Of a stretch of 64,000 nucleotides of DNA, positions 41,526 through 49,607 are shown one piece after another (position 1 is the first letter of the stretch; each line of letters opens with the position of its first letter). The DNA is from an uncultured Sphingomonadales bacterium (lineage in GTDB: Bacteria; Pseudomonadota; Alphaproteobacteria; Sphingomonadales; Rhodothalassiaceae), in NCBI GenBank assembly GCA_947499155.1, contig CANMND010000003.1, positions 434,001-498,000 of the forward strand. The letters are read 5' to 3'. The notes beneath the pieces were generated by a model. That model saw nothing but the letters and a program-made list of their open reading frames with translations, was not told the origin of the DNA and ran no database searches. The translations under genes and the position numbers were made by a program.

Positions 41526-42899
41526 TTATCTCCCGTCCATAACATCGCGTGCTTCACGATAAATTTCATCATCAAGAAAATAATAGCGTAGCAGGCGTGC
41601 CTTTTCTTGGTGCGGTTCTCCAATAATGGTATTCTTAAATGCCGTTATTTCCTTTGCCGCTCCATTACCATCATGTACGCGAACCTTTTTATGCTCTTTT
41701 TCGGACTCCCCGCCCATTGTCGTATAAAGATTATAGCCGGGGCTATCTTTGAAAACGCTTGTGCCTAATTGACTATTTAGATGGTTATCGAGGCGATTTT
41801 CGGCATTGAAAAAGGCCTCTTTATCGTCTGAGAAATGTGCAGCCAGGTCGAGGACACGCGGCGGTTCACGATTAAACAATCGTTTTGCCAACCGACAAGT
41901 ATCGTCATCCTGAGATCGTGTTAGCACTTCTATCGCACTCCATACCGCGGCATCATCTAAACGCTTATAGTCATCAAGCGATGCTTCAGTATCTCTCAAG
42001 AATCGCACAAGTGGGGCATTCTTATCAAGACCCAGATGATTAGGACATATTTCAGGGTCGCCGATTTTTACAAAAAGAGCGGTCGCCAGCTTCTCGAATC
42101 CGCGTGTCGTTTTATGCAAATAGACTTGGGTGTAGAGTCTATGGCGGGCCAATAGAAAATCTTCCGCAGCTTGTCGCGCCTTAGCCTTGAAGGTGAAGGT
42201 GGGTATACCGCTGGTGTTATCGGGGTCATCCGGATCATCCGGATTATATATTTTATATATCTTGAGATTTTCGATTAACCAGTCGCGGTCAATTGCCCCG
42301 GCTCCCGTGCCGGTCATATAGCGGTCACGCATCAGATAATCGAGCCTGTCGGCATCAAAGGAGCTGGAGACAACTGCGTGATATATGTCTGCAGGGTTGT
42401 CGATAGCAAAAATATCCGCAACATCTTGGGAAAGGCCAGCTTTAGACGCTTCCAGTATTTTATTGATAGCGCCGTTTTTGTCCAATATCAGATTTTCGGT
42501 AAATTTTTCGTGGCTGGGGGCTTTGCTCTGCCCTTTGTGACGGGCAACGGCTTTTCGGGCGTCTTCGAAGGCGTGGCTGAAGGGGCCGTGCCCAATATCA
42601 TGTAGTAGTGCTGCTATAAGAATGACGTTGGCTCTGTTTTCATCAAAGCTTCCACCTTCTTCACGCCTAATGATTTTCATAAGCATACGGGCATTGTGAT
42701 AGACGCCTAAGGAGTGGGCAAAGCGACTATGTGTGGCACTGGGAAATACAAAGTCGCTAACGCCAAGTTGTTTTATTCTGCGCAATCTCTGGAATTCGGG
42801 TGTCTCGATCAATTCCCATGCGAGCATGTCGGTTTCGTTCTTTTCATCAAAGACAATAAATCCATAGATTGGATCACGAATTCTGCGGGTTTTTGCCAT
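41526..42899 (-). CDS. HD-domain phosphohydrolase, COG1078/YwfO-like
   Basis: 457 aa; RIRDPIYGFIVFDE, TPEFQRLRRIKQLGVSDFVFPSATHSRFAHSLGVYH, LLHDIGHGPFSHAFE. Confidence 0.92.
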   Translation of the reverse strand: MAKTRRIRDPIYGFIVFDEKNETDMLAWELIETPEFQRLRRIKQLGVSDFVFPSATHSRFAHSLGVYHNARMLMKIIRREEGGSFDENRANVILIAALLHDIGHGPFSHAFEDARKAVARHKGQSKAPSHEKFTENLILDKNGAINKILEASKAGLSQDVADIFAIDNPADIYHAVVSSSFDADRLDYLMRDRYMTGTGAGAIDRDWLIENLKIYKIYNPDDPDDPDNTSGIPTFTFKAKARQAAEDFLLARHRLYTQVYLHKTTRGFEKLATALFVKIGDPEICPNHLGLDKNAPLVRFLRDTEASLDDYKRLDDAAVWSAIEVLTRSQDDDTCRLAKRLFNREPPRVLDLAAHFSDDKEAFFNAENRLDNHLNSQLGTSVFKDSPGYNLYTTMGGESEKEHKKVRVHDGNGAAKEITAFKNTIIGEPHQEKARLLRYYFLDDEIYREARDVMDGR

Positions 42900-42943
42900 T
42901 ATCCCGTTTCCAAAAACATTTCAATAATTCTCGTATAATGAGA

Positions 42944-42972
42944 AAAGGCCGCTTGTTTGGCAAGCGGCCTTT
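42944..42972 (-). terminator. Terminator-like hairpin downstream of korB
   Basis: AAAGGCCGCTTG-tttgg-CAAGCGGCCTTT, perfect 12-bp stem, between korB and the HD gene. Confidence 0.8.
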
Positions 42973-43005
42973 GTCTGGTTGTGGTTGTGGGCTGGTGGTC
43001 GTGGT

Positions 43006-44025
43006 TTATTCCACTGTCCAGGTGTAGCCACGACGTAGATGGGCGTTCATGTCGGGGATGCCCCGTTCCGCCTTGACCGCTGCCATTTGCGCAATCATGT
43101 CACGCTCATAGCTGGTGGCTGGATTGCAGTAAATCACGCCGATCACCATCGGGAAATCCGGCGGTGTCATATGGGTCAGCATATGGGCCAGCGTCAGATT
43201 GGTTTCATCATGCACCAGAATATCGGCTTCAGTGATACCGTTTTCACCAAGGGTCACGGTCTCAAGTTGCATGGTTTTGGCATTGAAAATGATACCCTTG
43301 TCTTTTTCTTTGCCATATAGCATCGGCTCGTCATGGCGGACATCAAGGGTACGGTCATCGATCACGGACCGTTCTGTAAAGCTTTCAAACACAGCGTCAT
43401 TATAGACGATACAGTTCTGGAAAATCTCCACAAAGCTCGCCCCCTTGTGGGCATGGGCGCGCTTGAAGATCTCAGGCATGTGTTTTTGCGCCGTATCAAT
43501 GGTGCGGGCGACAAAATGTGCGCCGGAACCAAGGGCAAATGCGGCAGGAACCAGTGGTCTGTCCAGCGAGCCAAATGGCGTGGATGGCGAGCGCGTGCCT
43601 TCTTGTGATGTGGGGGAATACTGGCCCTTGGTCAGGCCATAAATCTCGTTGTTGAACAATAAGATATTGAGATCCACATTACGCCTGAGCGCATGCATCA
43701 GGTGATTGCCGCCGATGGACAGGCCATCGCCATCACCGGTGATGACCCAGACATCAAGCTCGGGATTGGCAAGCTTTACACCTGTCGCAATGGCAGGTGC
43801 GCGGCCATGGATGGTGTGAAAACCATAGGTCGCCATGTAATAGGGAAAGCGCGACGAACAACCAATGCCTGAGACGAACACGGTATTTTCCGTCGTCGCA
43901 CCCAGTTCCGGCAATGTGCGCTGCATGCATTTCAGGATGGCATAGTCACCACAGCCAGGGCACCAGCGGACTTCCTGGTCCGATGTGAAATCCTTGGCAG
44001 TCAGTTTTGTAATGGGCTTGTTCAT
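43006..44025 (-). CDS. korB: 2-oxoacid:ferredoxin oxidoreductase subunit beta (KorB-like)
   Basis: 339 aa; VRWCPGCGDYAILKCMQRTLPELG, ITGDGDGLSIGGNHLMHALRRNVDLNILLFNNEIYGLTKGQYSPTSQEG. Confidence 0.93.
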   Translation of the reverse strand: MNKPITKLTAKDFTSDQEVRWCPGCGDYAILKCMQRTLPELGATTENTVFVSGIGCSSRFPYYMATYGFHTIHGRAPAIATGVKLANPELDVWVITGDGDGLSIGGNHLMHALRRNVDLNILLFNNEIYGLTKGQYSPTSQEGTRSPSTPFGSLDRPLVPAAFALGSGAHFVARTIDTAQKHMPEIFKRAHAHKGASFVEIFQNCIVYNDAVFESFTERSVIDDRTLDVRHDEPMLYGKEKDKGIIFNAKTMQLETVTLGENGITEADILVHDETNLTLAHMLTHMTPPDFPMVIGVIYCNPATSYERDMIAQMAAVKAERGIPDMNAHLRRGYTWTVE

Positions 44026-44030
44026 GGTCT

Positions 44031-45944
44031 TTACTCCGCAGCCCTTGCGCCCTGCTCGCCCAGTTCCTCATGGATGGCGGTCAGAAGTTCGCGAATTTTA
44101 AAGGGTTGGCCTGAGACTTTTGTCACCGACCGGGCATCAAGCAGATAGCGGTCACGCAAGACCGTTATAAGCTGGCCCATGTTCATTTCCGCGACGATCA
44201 CCTTGTCAAAGGCAGCAAGCAGGCTTTTGAGATTGCGCGGGAAAGGATGGATATGTCGGATATGGATGTGGCTGACGTCCAGACCTTCGGCCCGGGCGCG
44301 CCTCACCGCCTGGTCGATCGGTCCATAAGTGGAGCCCCAGCCAACTACTGCAAGTGCACCATGATCCTTGCCCAGCGTTACAGTCTGGAGCGGAATGTCA
44401 TTGGCGATATTGTTGATCTTCTGGGCCCTGAGATCACTCATGCGCTGGTGGTTGTCCGGGTCATAGGAAATATGCCCGGTTTCAGACGACTTCTCGATCC
44501 CGCCGATCCGATGCTCCAGCCCCGGTGTGCCTGGAACAGCCCATGGCCGCGCCAGAGTTTTGGGATCACGTTCAAACGGATTGAAGGCCGTCTCGTCCGA
44601 TGGATCGCGGGCGGCCTTTTGCGTAACGGCGATGGAAGGATAATTGTTAATATCCGGCAGTTTCCATGGCTCTGCCGCATTGGCGATATAGCCATCGGTC
44701 AACAGCATGACAGGGGTCATGTATTTAAGCGCAATGCGGGTGGCCTCAATCGCGACATCAAAGCAATCACCGGGCGTTGCAGTGGCAATCACTGGAATGG
44801 GTGCATCACCATTGCGGCCATAGATAGCCTGATAAAGATCAGACTGTTCCGTTTTTGTCGGCAAGCCGGTTGAAGGTCCGCCACGCTGGGAGTTAATCAC
44901 CAGGAGTGGAAGTTCGGTTGAAATGGCTAGGCCAAGCGCCTCGCCCTTCAAAGCAATTCCCGGCCCTGAGCTGGATGTGACGCCAATGGAACCCGCATAG
45001 GACGCGCCGATTGCCGAACAGATGGCGGCGATTTCGTCTTCCGCCTGGAAAGTGAGGACGTTAAATTCTTTCATCCGCGACAATTCATGCAGCAAGGGAG
45101 AGGCGGGCGTAATCGGATAGGAGCCGAACATGATCGGCATGTTGGCGAGTTGGCCGGCTGCGGCAACACCCCAGGCCAGTGCCTGGGAGCCGGTGACCGT
45201 ACGATATTCACCGGCTTCCGATTGCGCGCGATCGACGCGGTAGCGCTTGATAGCGGCGCCAAGTTCAGCGGTATCGCCAAAAGCGTGCCCGGCATTGAGC
45301 GCTGCGATATTGGCGTCGCGGATCGTGGGCATTGATGCAAACTTGCTGTCCAGCCACTTGATGACAGTTTCGCGCGGACGGGTGAACATCCACATCATTA
45401 GACCAAGCGTCCACATGTTCTTGCAGCGCAGGGCGTCCTTGTTGGACAGGCCATAGTCTTTTACCGCGTCCATGGTCAGCTTTGAAATATCAAACTTCAG
45501 CACCTGAAAGCGATCAAGGAGCGGCGTCTCCAGTGGATTGGTATCGTAGCCTGCCTTTTGCAGATTGCGCTTTGAGAAAGCCCCGGTGTCGATCACAAGA
45601 AGCCCGCCTTCGCGTACATTCTTGAGATTGACCTTGAGGGCAGCCGGGTTCATGGCGACGAGTACGTCGGGGTCATCGCCTGCGGTCAGAACCGTGCTGG
45701 AGCCAAAATTGATCTGGAAGGCGGAGACGCCAAAGGTCGTACCCGCGGGTGCTCGAATTTCCGCCGGAAAGTCGGGGAAAGTGGCAAGGTCGTTCCCGGC
45801 CAGTGCCGTTGAAGACGTGAATTGACTGCCTGTCAGCTGCATGCCGTCGCCGGAGTCACCGGCAAACCGCACCACCACACTGTCAAGCTCTTCCAGGCGG
45901 TCGGTGGCTTCGATTGTATCCATGACGCGTATATCGCCCTTCAA
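44031..45944 (-). CDS. korA: 2-oxoacid:ferredoxin/acceptor oxidoreductase subunit alpha with fused gamma domain (KorA-like)
   Basis: 637 aa; VVVRFAGDSGDGMQLTGSQF then GSYPITPASPLLHELSR, VTSSSGPGIALKGEALGLAISTELPLLVINSQRGGPSTGLPTKTEQSDL. Confidence 0.93.
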   Translation of the reverse strand: MKGDIRVMDTIEATDRLEELDSVVVRFAGDSGDGMQLTGSQFTSSTALAGNDLATFPDFPAEIRAPAGTTFGVSAFQINFGSSTVLTAGDDPDVLVAMNPAALKVNLKNVREGGLLVIDTGAFSKRNLQKAGYDTNPLETPLLDRFQVLKFDISKLTMDAVKDYGLSNKDALRCKNMWTLGLMMWMFTRPRETVIKWLDSKFASMPTIRDANIAALNAGHAFGDTAELGAAIKRYRVDRAQSEAGEYRTVTGSQALAWGVAAAGQLANMPIMFGSYPITPASPLLHELSRMKEFNVLTFQAEDEIAAICSAIGASYAGSIGVTSSSGPGIALKGEALGLAISTELPLLVINSQRGGPSTGLPTKTEQSDLYQAIYGRNGDAPIPVIATATPGDCFDVAIEATRIALKYMTPVMLLTDGYIANAAEPWKLPDINNYPSIAVTQKAARDPSDETAFNPFERDPKTLARPWAVPGTPGLEHRIGGIEKSSETGHISYDPDNHQRMSDLRAQKINNIANDIPLQTVTLGKDHGALAVVGWGSTYGPIDQAVRRARAEGLDVSHIHIRHIHPFPRNLKSLLAAFDKVIVAEMNMGQLITVLRDRYLLDARSVTKVSGQPFKIRELLTAIHEELGEQGARAAE

Positions 45945-46561
45945 ATCCGGCGCTTCCCTAATTGCTGGCGCCTATCCGCACTTACGAACCCGGCGGCATT
46001 ACGGTTCCTTGAAGGACAAGGCCTGTTGAGCCGGGTGCCGGCACACCTTACTTACTTTGTGTGCCCCATATGCCTGCACTTAAGACAGCAAGACGACAAG
46101 TGCAAGCAATGCCCCCTTATGTTTCGGTATAGCCGTTCTTATGCGCGGCACCGGGATTCAAGTATAAACCCCCTCTAAAAGGGCTGGAAACTGCTGCATA
46201 CTCCTCAAAACGCCCGATGGCAAGAGAGGGGCCCGCCAGTCGTTTATATTGCCGTGGAATCAGTGAAAATCCTCTTCAATGCATCCTGCCAGCCGTCCAG
46301 ACAGATACCGGACACGGATATGGGCGCCGTCAGGGCCGTCGCTGAACCGATGATCTCACCAACCGTCGGTGTCGCCGGTTGCAGGATCCCGCACAATATT
46401 GGACATCGTATTCAGTGTGACCTTGTGGATCAGTTCGAACGGAAGGAACATAATGCTCATAAAAGCATTTTATGACTTCTTCCAGTGTGCAATACCCTCT
46501 TGCACGGACTTTGCCACCGACATAAGGTCCGCAGGGCTTTATAAACCACCCAATATCTACC

Positions 46562-46637
46562 GGGGCCGTAGCTCAGTTGGGAGAGCGCAGCAATCGCACT
46601 GCTGAGGTCAGGGGTTCGATTCCCCTCGGCTCCACCA
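46562..46637 (+). tRNA. tRNA-Ala(CGC), CCA encoded
   Basis: GGGGCCGTAGCTCAGTTGGGAGAGCGCAGCAATCGCACTGCTGAGGTCAGGGGTTCGATTCCCCTCGGCTCCACCA; anticodon loop ATCGCAC. Confidence 0.93.
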
Positions 46638-46862
46638 TTATCGCGTTGGCGATAATGGTGTCTCCTTGGGTTTGTTTGGTTTCCGAAAAGCGGACGATGC
46701 CCGCTTTCGCTCCGGGTGCTCCACCAGTATCGCAGGTGCGATAATGGGTCTCCTCGGATTTATTCGTTTTCCGAAAAGCGGACGATGCCCGCTTTCGCTC
46801 CGGGTGCTCCACCATTCTCGCAGATGCGATATTGGTGCCCCCTCGGGTTTATATGTTTTCGA
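46629..46862 (+). repeat. 88-89 bp tandem repeat (two full units plus a partial third), each starting with the tRNA-Ala 3' end GCTCCACCA
   Basis: Unit starts at 46629, 46718 and 46806. TTTCCGAAAAGCGGACGATGCCCGCTTTCGCTCCGGGTGCTCCACCA is identical at 46680-46726 and 46768-46814. Units contain hairpins such as CCATTATCGC-gttg-GCGATAATGG. Confidence 0.9.
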
Positions 46863-47529
46863 TGGCGTAGGAGGGGACCGGGGGGTGGCTTAGCCGGTAG
46901 GGGACGATGATGGAACGGGTTCCCAGTCTTAAGACGATTCCGGCCCTTTCCAGTGTTTCCATGCTTTCCCGGTCAAGATCGGCAGTTCCAATATGGGGGC
47001 GTCCGTCCGCGAGGCGCAGGAATGTGGTAAGTGCATCCTCTCCGCTTATGACAAATTTGTGGTTCTTGCCGGGAATCCGACGGTCAATCACGATTGCAAA
47101 GTCCGGTCCCTTTTTCCAGAAAAATTGCCCGAATGAAAATGGCTGGGGCCGTGACAACAGGTCGTTGTCGGGAGATGAGCTCGTGTCTGGTGGCGTCAGG
47201 TGGCAAAGATGGGGTAAAACATGCTCAGGGACGTCGCCAAGGCGCCAGTCAACGCGGAGGCCAAGACGGGTCGCATCTCGCAGCATGCAAATGATTGCCA
47301 GAAATTCCGCATTGCTGAGTGCATTTTCACCATCAAGCGAAACGTCTGTGTCGAGTATCAGTTTCCAGATACCCTGAGTGCGCAGACTTTTCATCTGTGC
47401 AAAGGTCATGGCCACCACATCTGCAGCTGTAAGCCGGACAGATTGCGACAGCTCCAGCGCTCGTGCATGCCCCAGGCGATCCAGAATGCCGTTTTTACGA
47501 GTGGTCTGGGAGGATAAGTTATTTGTCAT
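46849..47529 (-). CDS. Uncharacterised protein coupled to the cobalamin-type RiPP radical SAM enzyme
   Basis: 226 aa; overlaps the upstream radical SAM gene by 1 nt (TGATG). No family assigned with confidence. Confidence 0.75.
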   Translation of the reverse strand: MTNNLSSQTTRKNGILDRLGHARALELSQSVRLTAADVVAMTFAQMKSLRTQGIWKLILDTDVSLDGENALSNAEFLAIICMLRDATRLGLRVDWRLGDVPEHVLPHLCHLTPPDTSSSPDNDLLSRPQPFSFGQFFWKKGPDFAIVIDRRIPGKNHKFVISGEDALTTFLRLADGRPHIGTADLDRESMETLERAGIVLRLGTRSIIVPYRLSHPPVPSYAIENI

Positions 47530-49436
47530 CAGGCAGCCATCCGTTTTTGAGTGCGCGTCTCCAGGGTGGCGAGCGCCAGATAGTGTCCATCATCACAGAA
47601 AACCAGTCCGTTCTCTTCAAAATAGGAGAGAATCTGCAAGACGCTCTCTTTGGTCATGTCAGGGTCATGGCCGGACAGGGCATCGAGAAGGGCGTCAGTG
47701 CCAAGCGGCTGGTCAAGACAGCGATAAGCGTAGGCGTGGATGCTGTCAGGCAGGCCATAGGCCCTGTGTTCCCACCCTGCCCGTTCATCACAAATAACGG
47801 TCTCGCCGTCGATTTCCGTTTGGGTGAGGCGACTGCCCGCCTGATAGTGCTTGTGCCAGCTATCGATAAGGTCTCTCAACTCTGTAAGCTTTTTATCCGA
47901 TATGCCCTGATTATCCGTATCGAACAGATAGGCGATATCCGTCAGGGCTTCATCAGGAAGGTCGTAGATAAGGTCGTAATGGCTGGCATGACGGCGATTC
48001 TGAAAACCCAAAGACAGATCGTCAAAATAAGGACTGAAGCGTTCCAGGGAAATCCTCAAGGCCGTGCGAGGCGGCTGCAAATGGGACATGGCAGAGGCAT
48101 AGCGCTCGAAACTCAGAAAGTCATCGCTGGTCTCGCCGGGAAAGCCTGTGAGAAGATACCATTGAACTGTCAGGTCAAAGGCTTCACAATCCCGCAGCAA
48201 GGCGACGTTGCGTGGCCCTGATACACCCTTGCGCATGAGACCCAGAAGCCGTGTGGAAACGGATTCGATGCCGGGCTGGATGATATTGACACCCGCATCC
48301 CGCAAAAGGGCAAGCTGATCGCGTTTCAGGTTCGCCTTCACTTCGTAATGAAGTCTTATGTCCCAGTCGCGTTCGGCCAAGCGGGGCAGGAACGAGCGGA
48401 AATACTCCATACTGATGATATTATCTGCCATGACCACATCAAGAACTTGGTGTTTGGCCACCAAATCAATCAGCTCTTCGAGCATGGTGTCGGCATCTTT
48501 GTTTCGAAACGCCATGCCAGCACCATTAAGTCCGCAGAATGTGCAGTGATGCTTTTGGCCCCACCAGCAGCCTCGCGATGATTCCATCACAAGCTCAGGT
48601 CTGATGATGTCGGATCTGGATGATTTTTCCACCTGATCGAAATACTCGTCATAATCAGGGCGAACCAGCTCGGATCCTGGTGGCAAGGGGGCGGGCGGAT
48701 TATAGCCGCTCATGCCATTTTCACGCCAACACAGGCCAGGAATGTCTGTCACTGGACGGTTGCCGGCCAGATAGTCGAGGAAAGCCGGAAAAGTGCTCTC
48801 ACCTTCTCCTGAAGCCACATAATCGAGAAAATCATATGATTTATGAAGGGCCGTTCCTTGCACCCCATCGCAATTGGCACCGCCCATTATGATTTTTATC
48901 TGGGGTGATTTGTCCTTCAGGGCCTGGGCAAGGGCAAGACAGGCCACGTTTTGGGAAAAGACACTGGAGAGGCCGATAACGTCAAAGCCCATTTGTACGA
49001 TAGCGTCGGCTGCCTCATCGATGAAGCGTGGTGCGAGCCTGTGGGCGGTCATCAATTTCTCAGTCAGGTCGCCCCTGTCCCCCATAAGCTCGGCATAGCG
49101 ACTGCTCTGCCATTCATCGGTTTTATGGAGACTGGAAGAAAAAACAAAATCCCCGCCACCAATATCGAACAATTCTTCACTGATATCGGAATAATCAGAC
49201 GCAGTAAACGTCAGGTCCATATGTTCAGAGAGATATTCGAACCATTTGATATTGAGATAAAGCGTGCGGCAATTAACGGACGGATGCGCCTGTTTTGCCA
49301 TTTGTGCCAGAATACCGAGTCCCAAAGATGGACGATTCAGATTCTGCCACGGTACTGAAACAAGTAATATATTCAAATCTATACCACTTTCTTCAAGGTT
49401 CATGCTAATCAAGCGTGTGTATAGAGCCTTACGCAC
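47529..49436 (-). CDS. Cobalamin-binding radical SAM, RiPP maturation radical SAM C-methyltransferase-like (TIGR03975-type)
   Basis: 635 aa; N-terminal B12-binding-like region (ILLVSVPWQNLNRPSLGLGILAQMAKQA), MESSRGCWWGQKHHCTFCGLNGAGMAFRNKDADTMLEEL with the CxxxxxxCxxC arrangement of this family. Start uncertain (49436 or 49403). Confidence 0.9.
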   Translation of the reverse strand: MRKALYTRLISMNLEESGIDLNILLVSVPWQNLNRPSLGLGILAQMAKQAHPSVNCRTLYLNIKWFEYLSEHMDLTFTASDYSDISEELFDIGGGDFVFSSSLHKTDEWQSSRYAELMGDRGDLTEKLMTAHRLAPRFIDEAADAIVQMGFDVIGLSSVFSQNVACLALAQALKDKSPQIKIIMGGANCDGVQGTALHKSYDFLDYVASGEGESTFPAFLDYLAGNRPVTDIPGLCWRENGMSGYNPPAPLPPGSELVRPDYDEYFDQVEKSSRSDIIRPELVMESSRGCWWGQKHHCTFCGLNGAGMAFRNKDADTMLEELIDLVAKHQVLDVVMADNIISMEYFRSFLPRLAERDWDIRLHYEVKANLKRDQLALLRDAGVNIIQPGIESVSTRLLGLMRKGVSGPRNVALLRDCEAFDLTVQWYLLTGFPGETSDDFLSFERYASAMSHLQPPRTALRISLERFSPYFDDLSLGFQNRRHASHYDLIYDLPDEALTDIAYLFDTDNQGISDKKLTELRDLIDSWHKHYQAGSRLTQTEIDGETVICDERAGWEHRAYGLPDSIHAYAYRCLDQPLGTDALLDALSGHDPDMTKESVLQILSYFEENGLVFCDDGHYLALATLETRTQKRMAA

Positions 49437-49607
49437 GGCTTGGTTGCTGGTCGTTATTTTGATCCGGTTTACCTAAAGTTCCATATAGGCATTTGACCCC
49501 AGTCTTGCTTGAAGTGCAATCAAATATACTCGACATAGTAGATAAACTATGTTTTGGTTCAAGTAAGTGAAGGTGATTCTTGACTGACCGCCATTACAGG
49601 AGGGCGT

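Noticed and set aside
46573-46815. 80-aa minus ORF ending VEPRGIEPLTSAVRLLRSPN
   Set aside because: Classic spurious translation of antisense tRNA; overlaps tRNA-Ala and its repeats.
46629-46862. CRISPR-like array
   Set aside because: Only two full units plus a partial, nearly the whole 88-bp unit is repeated with no unique spacers, and no cas genes are present.
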